Source of the DNA: Nostoc sp. MS1
GTDB taxonomy: Bacteria > Cyanobacteriota > Cyanobacteriia > Cyanobacteriales > Nostocaceae
Length of the DNA stretch: 64,000 bases
Reading direction: 5' to 3'
Assembly: GCF_019976755.1 (NCBI RefSeq)
Contig: NZ_AP023441.1
Coordinates: 3,469,501 to 3,533,500, forward strand
The first letter of the stretch is position 1. Each line of letters starts with the position of its first letter. Shown in pieces: positions 42,769-51,498 of this stretch. A model generated the notes under the pieces. The model did no database searches and was not told where the DNA came from. It saw only the letters and a program-made list of their open reading frames with translations. A program made the translations under genes and the position numbers.

Positions 42769-43941
42769 ATGACAAAACATTTGGGTAAGAAAATTGCACC
42801 TATACCGATGTCATCTGATATCAGTGTGGTGGATTTGATTGATAATTACTTCACCGCTTATAATTCGGCGCGTTTACGGGAAGCCAGTCAATTGTTGGCG
42901 CGTGATGTAATGAAAGAGGGTGTTACTGTCGGTGTGAGTCTTTCTGGCGCGATGACACCGGCTGGTTTTGGTGTATCTGCACTTGCGCCTCTAATTCGCA
43001 ACGGCTTTATTGACTGGATGATTAGTACTGGTGCGAATTTATATCATGATATGCACTATGGTTTGGGTTTTGAGTTGTTTGCAGGAAACCCATTTTTAGA
43101 TGATGTCAAGCTGCGCCAAGAAGGGACTATCAGAATTTATGACATCATCTTTGGTTATGATGTCTTACTAGAAACCGACGCTTTTATCCGCAAGATTTTA
43201 CAAGCAGAACCTTTCCAAAAGCGCATGGGAACGGCTGAGTTTCATTACTTATTGGGTAAGTATGTGCGAGAAGTTGAGAAGCAAGTTGGGGTAAAAAATT
43301 CCTGTTTGCTGGCTACAGCTTATGAGTATGGCGTACCCATCTATACATCATCCCCTGGTGACAGTTCCATTGGGATGAACGTTGCAGCTTTGGCGTTGGA
43401 AGGTTCACAGTTAATATTAGATCCGTCAATTGATGTGAATGAAACAGCTGCGATCGCCTACAATGCTAGAGAAGGAGAAGGAAGGAGTGCAGCTGTAATT
43501 CTCGGCGGTGGTAGTCCCAAGAACTTCTTGCTACAAACTCAACCGCAGATTCACGAAGTTTTAGGATTAGAAGAACGCGGACATGATTTCTTCGTCCAAT
43601 TTACCGATGCGCGTCCTGATACTGGCGGTTTATCTGGCGCGACACCATCAGAAGCCGTAAGCTGGGGTAAGATTGACCCAGAAGAATTACCCAGCACTAT
43701 TGTTTGTTATACAGATAGCACGATCGCCTTACCTTTAGTAACAGCATACCTACTCAACCAATGTCCACCCCGTCCTGTGAAGCGTTTGTATGACAGACGT
43801 GAGGAATTATACGACAAACTCCGCAGCGACTATTTAGCGGCTAAGAACCAACCAGTAGAGGAAATCCCGGCTGCTGTGGCTGGAGATGCTTCTGGTGGTG
43901 CTGCAACTTATCCTTGCGGTAGGTTGATTCCCAATACGTAA
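42769..43941 (+). CDS. speY: Deoxyhypusine-synthase-like homospermidine synthase
   Basis: The 390-residue protein has the DHS fold motifs: SLSGAMTPAG, TGANLYHDMHYGLG, TSSPGDSSIGMN and ATPSEAVSWGKIDPEE, with the Lys that carries the aminobutyl group in eukaryotic DHS. Cyanobacteria lack hypusine, and a DHS homologue has been reported to make homospermidine in Anabaena (SpeY). I infer that role from family knowledge. It follows the macro-domain gene by 42 bp on the same strand, so the two may be co-transcribed. Confidence 0.82.
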   Translation: MTKHLGKKIAPIPMSSDISVVDLIDNYFTAYNSARLREASQLLARDVMKEGVTVGVSLSGAMTPAGFGVSALAPLIRNGFIDWMISTGANLYHDMHYGLGFELFAGNPFLDDVKLRQEGTIRIYDIIFGYDVLLETDAFIRKILQAEPFQKRMGTAEFHYLLGKYVREVEKQVGVKNSCLLATAYEYGVPIYTSSPGDSSIGMNVAALALEGSQLILDPSIDVNETAAIAYNAREGEGRSAAVILGGGSPKNFLLQTQPQIHEVLGLEERGHDFFVQFTDARPDTGGLSGATPSEAVSWGKIDPEELPSTIVCYTDSTIALPLVTAYLLNQCPPRPVKRLYDRREELYDKLRSDYLAAKNQPVEEIPAAVAGDASGGAATYPCGRLIPNT

Positions 43942-44364
43942 AAGTATAATAAGGGTGTAAGTCAGCAAAGCCTACACCCTTGACACATTCCACACCTAAA
44001 ATTGGCGCATAGAGAAAGCAGTAATACCATTTCCAAAAGTCTTTGTAACACATCGATTATCTGTAGAGATGCACAGATATACGTCTCTACATACGATATG
44101 GTTTATTTATTTGGTAATGGGTAGTAGCGAATAAGTAATTGCTTTCTACCATTACCAATTACCAATTACCAAAATACGATAAGTTTTTAAGCAAGCATGA
44201 CATGAGTTAATTATTTGCAAAATAAGCAAGATTAGTTACAGCAATTTCTCTTTTGATGAGTAAAGGAATCAATTTATTTTAAGGTAATGGAATTGACAGT
44301 CTTTTTATAGACTAATCCTTTATTAGTAAATAAAGCCTAATTAAAAGAGAGTGAGGAGAACATT
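43942..44364. other. Intergenic region with hairpins and TAATTGG-type repeats
   Basis: It holds the speY hairpin at 43951, a TGTAGAGA/TCTCTACA inverted repeat near 44060-44092, and taccaattacc heptamer-like units at about 44105-44175. Nothing coding is seen before the small gene at 44365. Confidence 0.55.
43951..43981 (+). terminator. Hairpin after speY
   Basis: AAGGGTGTA / TACACCCTT, 9 bp with a 13-nt loop, starts 10 bp after the stop codon. There is no clear T-run. Confidence 0.55.
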
Positions 44365-44565
44365 TTGAATAAAAATGTCGTCGGCTTTATAAGTTTTATA
44401 GCTGCTATTATTTTCAGTATTGGAGCTATTATTTTAATTCAGTCGATGAATGTACCAGCTTTTATCACTCTTAGTGTATCAGTGTTAAGTAGTTGTTTTT
44501 TGTTAGTTTTTATTTTTATATATAATTTTATATCTCAATTTAAAAAGTCTAAAGATAATTATTAA
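44365..44565 (+). CDS. Small membrane protein with TTG start
   Basis: The 66-residue product has two hydrophobic helices (about 6-26 and 32-55) and a basic, charged end KKSKDNY. The TTG start is supported by a GAGGAG 6 nt upstream (44353-44358); no ATG lies nearby in frame. Codon use is AT-rich. I recognise no family. It would sit in a membrane with a cytoplasmic tail. Confidence 0.6.
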   Translation: MNKNVVGFISFIAAIIFSIGAIILIQSMNVPAFITLSVSVLSSCFLLVFIFIYNFISQFKKSKDNY

Positions 44566-44672
44566 ATTGCTTACTGCCAATAGTTCAATATTAATATTTA
44601 ATTTATTGATTTTACTTTAGTCTTTTTTTGATGACACCTCTCAAGATTGTGGTAACAGATAAATTGACTATG

Positions 44673-44694
44673 GGAGCGTAAAGCTTTACGCTCC
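44673..44694. repeat. Perfect 22-bp palindrome
   Basis: GGAGCGTAAAGCTTTACGCTCC reads the same on both strands with no spacer. It may be an operator or a short repeat. Confidence 0.6.
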
Positions 44695-44790
44695 TACCCA
44701 TGTATCGGTATTAGGCATTGCCCGAAATAATATTATCCCGTCAGGTGGAATTATCTGATATGGGACTTATACTTAATTTTTGAAATATAC

Positions 44791-44898
44791 GTAGGGGAGC
44801 CACTGCATTGGGCGGGTTTCCCGACATAAAGTAAGTGGCGTTGGGCATTGCCCACCGGCTCATGGTTTTGCCGATGCACTACCCTACTGCTCCCCTGC
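44791..44898. repeat. Interspersed inverted-repeat element
   Basis: Ends GTAGGGGAGC and GCTCCCCTGC match at 9 of 10 positions. Several GGGC/GCCC hairpins lie inside. It is of the dispersed palindromic type and non-coding. Confidence 0.5.
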
Positions 44899-45677
44899 CT
44901 CTTGTAACTGACAGTATGATTCGCTAGTTATGTATAGAAACTAATGTCAATATGAATTGAATCCCATCAGATAAGTTTACATCTGCTCTGCGTGGTAGAT
45001 TTGCAAGTTTGATTTCTGTCTCCAGGTTTATGAATTATTAACAGACAGTGCTTATAGTTAAATTCTTAGGTGAGGCTACACCTAGTCGCGCAAGTGAGGC
45101 TAACAATCATGTCATACAAATATTTGCATTGTTTCTCAATTTGTGGTTTGTGCAATCGCAAGTACCATTCTGAATAATTCTCTTTGCACAGTTTCCCCGT
45201 TTAAAATCCCTTGAATAGCACCGAAAATTTTGGCTTATTAAAGTAAAAAGCCTTTGAAAGTATGGATTTTTATCTTAATAAATTAAATTTTGGCTATTAG
45301 CTTTAGCAATCTGTCAAACTTGAATTGATAGTGATGAATTTAGTCTTTTTGACAAAACCTCAAAACTAAGTTGATAAATAACCAGAATTAAGCACAAAAA
45401 GATTCATTGCTGTACTTGTGTGAAATACATCAACTGTAGAGGGAAAAAGATTTTATTACATCAACATATTCTGTTGTGAGTAATTCCACGCAATTTTAAA
45501 ACATTTTATTGGCAATAGGATTCTACTTGCCTACTATATCTTTGTCGTTACTAAAGCTTTCTGCCTGGAGTAATGATTACTATATAAGCATACTCTTCTT
45601 TAAGAAACTGTGTTTTCCAGATTAATATTGAAAGATGCTAACGGAATTATTGATGTGTATTTTTAGGAAAAAAGGGG

Positions 45678-45742
45678 AGAGGAGATGATAATAACCCGCT
45701 CAAAGTAAGTGAGGTTTTGAGGGAGTTTGAGCGTTCTCCTCT
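45678..45742. promoter_or_regulatory. Nested stem structure upstream of the exporter genes
   Basis: Outer arms AGAGGAGA/TCTCCTCT and inner arms CGCTCAAA/TTTGAGCG form a two-part stem about 290 bp before hlyD. It could act in the leader RNA or as a binding site. Confidence 0.4.
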
Positions 45743-46028
45743 ATGCTCTCTATACGTAATTCACGTTAGAGATTTCAGAAAAGCAAGCACATCTGACAGC
45801 ACATTCTTTTCTTACTTCCCCGGTTATATTATAGCTGAGAGTAGATACAAAACAATCACAAAATTAATTTGACAATTTGTTTTTCTCGACTACTTTATAA
45901 ATATTTTGGAGAAATATGCAGTATAAAACCTAGTCTACGAGGTGCGAATAAAAAAGCCTTTAAAAATGACATACCAAATCATTTAAGAGCTTTATTTTGC
46001 TCAAATTCATCTATAAAGGTGCAATATT

Positions 46029-47849
46029 GTGAACACCTTACACCGCCAAGAAAATGACTTTTGGCAACAATCCAATCAGCCAATTCCCGAAGAACTTCCT
46101 ATATTAGAAGCTAACGAATTTCTTCCTCATATTGGTAAATGGACTAGTATCGGTGGAGTAATTGTCTTCAGCATCTTTGTTGTCGCGGTGGTGCTGGCCT
46201 CTATTCTTAAGTACAAAGTGACTGTAAAAGTGCCTGCAACTATTCGCCCTGTAGGAGAATTAAAGCTTGTACAGTCTCTAATTAGCGGCAAAATTATCAA
46301 GGTTGATGTTGCAGAAAATCAAACCGTAGCTGAAGGACAACCGATCGCCTATATTGATAATTCTCGCCTACAAACCCAAAAAAGCCAGTTACAGAACGTC
46401 ATCCAGCAAAGTCAACTACAACTTAGTAACATTGATACTCAGTTAAAACAACTTGATACGCAAATTGCAGCCCAGATTAACTTAAATTACCGTACAGCCA
46501 TAGCTGCACAAGCTGAACTCAGTGGTACGCAACGCAACTATGTAGACCAACAAGTAAAAGCGGCGGCGGAGATGACACAAGCACAATCAGCCTTGACTTT
46601 AGCCAAGGTACAAAAAGACCGCTTACAACGGGAAAAGCTATTAACTGCAACAGTACGGGAAACAGAAGCCGCTTTAAGCCTCGCTAGAGCGCAAAGCGAT
46701 CGCTTACAGCGAGAAAACCTGTTAAAAACCACTATACAAGAAGCCGAAACCGCCTGGAAACTTGCAAAAGCACAACGCGATCGCCTGCAACAAGACAATG
46801 TATTAACTGCTACTATCCAAGAAGCCCAAGCCGCCTTGACTTTAGCCCAAGTCCAACGCGATAGACTGCAACCGATAGTAGCATCGGGTGCGATCGCGCG
46901 TAACTTTATTGAGGAAAAAGAACAAGCTGTCATTTCCGCTCAAGCCAAACTAGCAGAGGCTAAAACTAATGCTAAAAACCTTCAAGAAGAAAAAGAACAA
47001 GCTGTCATTTCCGCCCAGGCGAAGCTAGAACAAGCCAAAGCTAACGTCAAAAATCTGCTTGAAGAAAAAGACCAAGCTGTCATTTCTGCCCAGGCGAAGC
47101 TAGAACAAGCCAAAGCTAACGCCAAAAATCTACTTGAAGAAAAAGACCAAGCCTTAATAGTCGCCCAAACAAATCTGGAAAAGGCGAGGACAGCCATGAA
47201 TCCTAGCGATGCAAGTGTGACGGTAGCATCGCAACGAATTAAACAAGAACAAGCAAGAGGGGAAGCCTCCTTAGCAGCATTGAAAAAAGAGAAAGAAACT
47301 CTACTGCAACAACGCCTAGAATTTCAAAAACAACTTGATAGAACTCGTAAAGACTTACAACAAACAGAAAACGACCTGAATCAGAGTGTGATTCGCGCCC
47401 CGATTGCGGGTACAGTGTTGCAATTAAACCTGCGTAACCCTGGCCAAGTAGTGCAACCAAGTGAAGCGATCGCTCAGATTGCGCCTATCAATGCTCCCAT
47501 CCAGATTAAAGCCAATGTACCAGCCCAAGATATCAGCAAAATTAAATCTGGTCAACAAGTGCAGATGCGAGTTTCAGCTTGCCCCTACCCAGATTACGGC
47601 ACTCTTAAAGGCACAGTCAAAACAATAGCAGCAGATGCTCTACCAGTAGCTAGTAATAACCCCCAAGGTTCGGTTACTAAAGCTACAGCTTATGAAGTAA
47701 TTGTAGAACCACAAACTCTATACGTCGGCAGAGGTGATAAACAATGTCAACTCAAGGCTGGAATGGAAGGCAAAGCAAATATAATTTCCCGCGAAGAAAC
47801 AATCTTAAAATTCATCCTCAGAAAAGCGAGATTAATTGCAGATTTGTAA
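46029..47849 (+). CDS. HlyD-family membrane fusion protein of a peptide exporter
   Basis: The 606-residue protein starts at a GTG with AAGGTG 7 nt before it. It has a short cytoplasmic end, one membrane helix (41-60), a lipoyl-like half (KVPATIRPVGELKLVQSLIS), a very long coiled coil (about 100-460) and a C-terminal barrel region (VIRAPIAGTVLQLNLRNPGQ). The coiled coil is built of two exact tandem arrays: 27-residue units from residue 189 and 25-residue units from residue 295. It should bridge the C39 ABC exporter to an outer-membrane channel of the TolC type, which is not in the window. It is the first gene of an operon with the exporter 87 bp downstream. Confidence 0.9.
   Translation: MNTLHRQENDFWQQSNQPIPEELPILEANEFLPHIGKWTSIGGVIVFSIFVVAVVLASILKYKVTVKVPATIRPVGELKLVQSLISGKIIKVDVAENQTVAEGQPIAYIDNSRLQTQKSQLQNVIQQSQLQLSNIDTQLKQLDTQIAAQINLNYRTAIAAQAELSGTQRNYVDQQVKAAAEMTQAQSALTLAKVQKDRLQREKLLTATVRETEAALSLARAQSDRLQRENLLKTTIQEAETAWKLAKAQRDRLQQDNVLTATIQEAQAALTLAQVQRDRLQPIVASGAIARNFIEEKEQAVISAQAKLAEAKTNAKNLQEEKEQAVISAQAKLEQAKANVKNLLEEKDQAVISAQAKLEQAKANAKNLLEEKDQALIVAQTNLEKARTAMNPSDASVTVASQRIKQEQARGEASLAALKKEKETLLQQRLEFQKQLDRTRKDLQQTENDLNQSVIRAPIAGTVLQLNLRNPGQVVQPSEAIAQIAPINAPIQIKANVPAQDISKIKSGQQVQMRVSACPYPDYGTLKGTVKTIAADALPVASNNPQGSVTKATAYEVIVEPQTLYVGRGDKQCQLKAGMEGKANIISREETILKFILRKARLIADL
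46593..47212 (+). repeat. Two tandem coding repeats in the HlyD coiled coil (81 bp and 75 bp periods)
   Basis: Units start at 46593, 46674, 46755 and 46836 (81 bp), then at 46911, 46986, 47061 and 47136 (75 bp). The 75-bp units are nearly identical in DNA, which points to recent duplication or gene conversion and sets the coil length. Confidence 0.9.
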
Positions 47850-47936
47850 TTAGTCCACAGTCAACAGTCAAAAGCAGAACTCTTTAATTTGGAATTAATT
47901 AATACCTACTTCCAAATTAATTACGAATTACAAATT

Positions 47937-50105
47937 ATGTTCAACTTTTTTAACTCACGAAAAAAATACCCTTGTACTTTACAGTTTAGTGAAGAAGATT
48001 GTGGAGCCGCTTGTCTAGTTTCTATTTCTCGGCATTATGGACACTTTTTGAGTATGAATAAAAGTCGAGAAGCAGTAGGAACTGGACAATTAGGTACAAC
48101 CTTATTAGGCTTGAAACGTGGATTTGAGAATTTAGGTTTTAATGCTAGAGCCGTTAAAGCTTCACCAGCAATTTTAGACAGAATTAAAGAAATTAAATTA
48201 CCTGCTATCATTCATTGGCGTGGCTATCATTGGGTAGTTTTACACGACAAACGAGGCAAAAAATACGTAATTGCTGACCCAGCCGTAGGTATTCGTTATA
48301 TCGACAAAGATGAGTTATCTAGAGCTTGGAATGGGGTCATGCTCTTGCTAGAGCCAGACCCGCACCGTTTTGGTCAACAGCCGCAAGAGAAACCCCAAGC
48401 AGGTTTTGTGCGCTTTCTCCAGCGCATTTTGCCTTATCGTGGGTTACTTTCTCAGGTTTTGATGATCAACATAGTCTTGGGTGTACTAGCTTTAGGTACT
48501 CCTGTTCTTATTCAACTACTAACAGATGATGTTTTAGTTCGCGGAGATACTGATTTATTAACTGTTGTAGTTATAGCCGTTGTAGTTATGACTGTATTTA
48601 GTAGCACTCTGCAAATTTTAGAATCAACAATGATTGCTCACTTTGGTCAAAGACTACAATTAGGCTTAGTTTTAGAGTTTGGACGCAAAATACTCCAGTT
48701 ACCCTTAACTTATTACGAAGCTCGCCGCAGTGGAGAAATTACTAGCCGCCTGAGAGATATTAATGAAATCAATCAATTAGTATCGCAATTTGTAGTGCTG
48801 TTACCTAGCCAATTTTTTATTGCTATTATTTCCTTTTTCCTGATGCTGTTTTATAGTTGGCAGCTTGCATTAACGGTAATTGCTATTGGTGCATTGATGA
48901 GTTTGTCTACCTTGCCCTTTTTACCAGTTTTGCAACAGAAAACGCGCAATATTTTAGTTTTAGGAGCAGAAAATCAAGGGGTTTTAGTAGAAACATTTAA
49001 AGGCGCTCAGGTACTCAAGACGACAAATGCAGCCCCTCAATTCTGGGATGAGTTTCAAAGCCGCTTTGGTCGTTTAGCTAATCTAACTTTCAGCACTATT
49101 CAAATTGGCATTATTAATAATACTATGGCTAGATTTTTATCTAGTATTGGTGGTGTAGTTTTATTAGGTCTAGGTAGTATTTTGGTCATGGAAGGGAATT
49201 TAAGCATTGGTCAAATGTTGGCAATTAATACGCTACAAATTAACGTCTTGACTTTGATTAGTTCCCTGGTTGGTTTAATAGATGAATATTTCCGTTCCCA
49301 AACGGCTATTTCCCGCCTTTTAGAAGTGATTGATGCGACTTCAGAAATGGGTGAGACAGCACAAAAACCAATTGCTCAAATATCTAGTGATGCAGATATT
49401 CGTTTTTCTCATGTCAACTTTCATCATCCTGGGAGAGTTGATTTATTGGAAGATTTTTCTCTCAAGCTACCTGGAGGAAAGACTATTGCTGTGATTGGTA
49501 AATCAGGTTGTGGTAAAAGTTCTTTGGCAAAGCTGATAGCAGGTTTATATCAACCAAATTCCGGTAATATTCGCATTGGTTTCTATAATATTCAAGACCT
49601 TGACCTAAATTGTTTGCGACAGCAAGTAGTTTATGTACCTCAAGAACCTCACTTTTGGAGTCGTTCAATTTTAGAAAACTTTCGTTTAGGAACGCCTCAT
49701 ATTCTTTTTGAAGAAGTTGTCAAGGCTTGTCATATTGCTGATGCTGATAGTTTTATTAGCCAACTACCTAATAACTATCAAACAGTATTAGGTGAGTTTG
49801 GTGCTAATCTCTCTGGTGGACAGAAACAGAGACTAGCGATCGCCCGAGGAATCCTGACTGATCCACCCGTACTAATTTTAGATGAAGCAACGGCTGGACT
49901 TGACCCAGTAAGTGAGGGTCTTGTATTAGATAGGCTTTTAGAATCACGCCAAGGTAAAACCACAATTCTCATCACCCATCGTCCTAGCGTTGTCAATCGT
50001 GCTGATTGGATAGTTTTTATCGAGCAAGGTAAAGTACAACTACAAGGTTCGTTAAATGATTTCCTCTCACAACAAGGAGAACATTTAAAGTTTTTATCAG
50101 TTTGA
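47937..50105 (+). CDS. C39-peptidase ABC exporter for double-glycine-leader peptides
   Basis: The 722-residue protein (start at the ATG at 47937; the upstream extension is not supported) has three domains. First is a C39 peptidase with EEDCGAACL (catalytic Cys22), IHWRGYHWVVL (His) and IADPAVG (Asp). Six membrane helices follow at about 160-440. The ABC ATPase has GKSGCGKS near 521, LSGGQKQRL and VLILDEATAGLD. Such proteins cut leader peptides after Gly-Gly and export the rest. All three catalytic peptidase residues are present, so it should be active. Three double-glycine-leader genes lie just downstream. A strong terminator separates them from the exporter. Confidence 0.94.
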   Translation: MFNFFNSRKKYPCTLQFSEEDCGAACLVSISRHYGHFLSMNKSREAVGTGQLGTTLLGLKRGFENLGFNARAVKASPAILDRIKEIKLPAIIHWRGYHWVVLHDKRGKKYVIADPAVGIRYIDKDELSRAWNGVMLLLEPDPHRFGQQPQEKPQAGFVRFLQRILPYRGLLSQVLMINIVLGVLALGTPVLIQLLTDDVLVRGDTDLLTVVVIAVVVMTVFSSTLQILESTMIAHFGQRLQLGLVLEFGRKILQLPLTYYEARRSGEITSRLRDINEINQLVSQFVVLLPSQFFIAIISFFLMLFYSWQLALTVIAIGALMSLSTLPFLPVLQQKTRNILVLGAENQGVLVETFKGAQVLKTTNAAPQFWDEFQSRFGRLANLTFSTIQIGIINNTMARFLSSIGGVVLLGLGSILVMEGNLSIGQMLAINTLQINVLTLISSLVGLIDEYFRSQTAISRLLEVIDATSEMGETAQKPIAQISSDADIRFSHVNFHHPGRVDLLEDFSLKLPGGKTIAVIGKSGCGKSSLAKLIAGLYQPNSGNIRIGFYNIQDLDLNCLRQQVVYVPQEPHFWSRSILENFRLGTPHILFEEVVKACHIADADSFISQLPNNYQTVLGEFGANLSGGQKQRLAIARGILTDPPVLILDEATAGLDPVSEGLVLDRLLESRQGKTTILITHRPSVVNRADWIVFIEQGKVQLQGSLNDFLSQQGEHLKFLSV

Positions 50106-50414
50106 TATTTAAAAATAACCAGTCTCACTATTAACTATTTCCCGGATTTATTCACTAAGTCCGGGAATTTTATATTTACTCATACAAATTAATATATTTT
50201 ATTACTAAGAAATGATATTATCATTCTAATTAATAAATTAAATAGCTAATTAAATACAGCATTTGATATGGTTGTCACGAATATTCATTGACCAAAGGAA
50301 ATAAATTCATTTAATTATTTTCCGACTTTAGATTAATTTAAAAAAATCATGAGTTGTTGATAATAAAAACATAGGTGAATGACACACCTATAAACGTAAG
50401 TGAGGTAATTAATT
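50106..50414. other. Gap between exporter terminator and first precursor gene
   Basis: It holds the exporter terminator (50139-50176), then an AT-rich region that must carry a promoter for the precursor genes. A small hairpin ATAGGTG/CACCTAT lies near 50375-50395, just before the ribosome-binding site GTGAGG. Confidence 0.55.
50139..50176 (+). terminator. Intrinsic terminator after the C39 exporter
   Basis: TTCCCGGA / TCCGGGAA, 8-bp GC-rich stem with a 13-nt loop, is followed by TTTTATATTT. Confidence 0.85.
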
Positions 50415-50666
50415 ATGTCGATTCAAATGAGTACATCCGCTTTGTTGACAGAATTATCTGCACAAGAACAACAACTTCTATCTGGTGGATTCGGCTCTAG
50501 TGGTGGAGGCTCATCCAGTGGAGGTTCTTCTAGTGGAGGATATGACGATACAGGCTCTACTGATGAAGGTGATAGTAGTGGAGGTGATGTCGGTTTCTAC
50601 ACAGGCAATAGACGTTTTCTAGTTACAACTAGAAGCATCATTAGCATTCGGAGATTACCGCAGTAA
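50415..50666 (+). CDS. Double-glycine-leader peptide precursor 1 (Gly/Ser core)
   Basis: The 83-residue product begins MSIQMSTSALLTELSAQEQQ and has the double-Gly leader ending LLSGG at residues 24-25. Leu-12, Glu-8 and Leu-4 relative to the cut are all present, the usual C39 recognition residues. The predicted 58-residue mature part starts with SSGGGSSSGG repeats, then an acidic stretch (DDTGSTDEGD), then a basic hydrophobic end (NRRFLVTTRSIISIRRLPQ). It should be cut and secreted by the neighbouring exporter. I know of no named family for the core; activity is unknown. Confidence 0.85.
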   Translation: MSIQMSTSALLTELSAQEQQLLSGGFGSSGGGSSSGGSSSGGYDDTGSTDEGDSSGGDVGFYTGNRRFLVTTRSIISIRRLPQ

Positions 50667-50704
50667 TTTGCCATTAATGGAGGAGCAACCGACTAAAGGG
50701 ACTT

Positions 50705-50729
50705 ACACAAAATCAATTAGATTTTGTGT
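50705..50729. repeat. 10-bp perfect hairpin between precursor genes
   Basis: ACACAAAATC-AATTA-GATTTTGTGT lies 38 bp after precursor 1. There is no T-run. A second stem AGAAAAGAAA/TTTCTTTTCT follows at 50781-50816. Either may slow decay or set the mRNA 3' end. Confidence 0.5.
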
Positions 50730-50936
50730 GAATTAGTGCAGTTTCTTAGAATCTCCTTCTATGATCAACTACATAGAGCTAGAAAAGAAAGTTTCAACAA
50801 AAATATTTTCTTTTCTGCTCATTCCTTCATAAATCCAAACTTTTGTGCATAGACGTTACCCAAAATTTCAAATATTGCACCAGGAATCTAAATACATAGC
50901 ACATACAGCAATCTGATTTTAAAAACGGAGGTAAAT

Positions 50937-51116
50937 ATGTCAGCAATAACAAATACATCAGAGTTGTTAGTTGATTTATCCATAGAAGATCAACAACTTT
51001 TATCTGGGGGAAGAAGGTATGACGATGATGATAGCTCTGATGGTGGTTATGATGATCATGAGGATCATCATGATCATCGCAGATGTTATTGGAAGAAAGT
51101 ATGTTACCGCAGATGA
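50937..51116 (+). CDS. Double-glycine-leader peptide precursor 2 (Asp/His core with Cys pair)
   Basis: The 59-residue product starts at an ATG with an ACGGAGG 6 nt before it. It begins MSAITNTSELLVDLSIEDQQ, with the cut site LLSGG at residues 24-25. The leader closely matches precursor 1. The predicted 34-residue mature part is RRYDDDDSS, then GGYDDHEDHHDHRR, then CYWKKVCYRR. It is very rich in Asp and His, with two Cys six residues apart that could form a loop. The His/Asp block could bind a metal. It is shorter than the cutoff of common gene finders. Confidence 0.85.
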   Translation: MSAITNTSELLVDLSIEDQQLLSGGRRYDDDDSSDGGYDDHEDHHDHRRCYWKKVCYRR

Positions 51117-51254
51117 AGGTCGTTGCTAATTCAGTCAAGCCGATAGGTAATTAGTTGAGTGCTTGAAGCTTTGCAAGTACTGCTAAGAAAAAGCTCCCAC
51201 AACTCACATAAAATCTAATTTTCCCTAACTGAAATACAAGAAACGGAGGTAGAT

Positions 51255-51479
51255 ATGTCAGCATTAACAAAAACATCCGACTTGCTCAAGGATTTATCTG
51301 TGGAAGAACAGATGAAATCTGATTCTGAGTCTGTTGTGGAATTATCTACAACAGAACAAGAACTCCTAGCTGGCGGCTGGGGCGGCTGGGGCTGCCGTGG
51401 AGGCGGCTGGGGCGGCGGTGGCTGGGGCGGCTGGAACCGTGGCTGGGGCTGGAACGGCGGTTGGGGTCGTCGCTGGTAG
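51255..51479 (+). CDS. Double-glycine-leader peptide precursor 3 (Gly/Trp core)
   Basis: The 74-residue product shares the start and ribosome-binding site of precursor 2 (ACGGAGGTAGATATGTCAGC). The leader begins MSALTKTSDLLKDLSVEEQ but has an extra block of about 16 residues, so that a second LSTTEQELLAGG precedes the cut at residues 40-41. The predicted 33-residue mature part contains nine Trp and one Cys in a Gly-rich WGGWG pattern, ending in GRRW. This is unlike the other two cores. It is a secreted peptide of unknown activity. Confidence 0.85.
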   Translation: MSALTKTSDLLKDLSVEEQMKSDSESVVELSTTEQELLAGGWGGWGCRGGGWGGGGWGGWNRGWGWNGGWGRRW

Positions 51480-51498
51480 TAATTATTTCCATAGAAAA

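Larger units (their letters stand above)
44566..46028. other. 1.46-kb gene-free region before the peptide exporter
   Basis: It contains a perfect palindrome (44673-44694), a larger imperfect inverted repeat (44791-44898) and a nested stem structure (45678-45742). A 62-codon frame at 45869-46057 overlaps the hlyD start and looks spurious. The size suggests a long leader or lost genes before the exporter operon. Confidence 0.6.

Noticed and set aside
45869..46057. 62-codon forward frame before hlyD
   Set aside because: It overlaps the well-supported hlyD start and has no ribosome-binding site.
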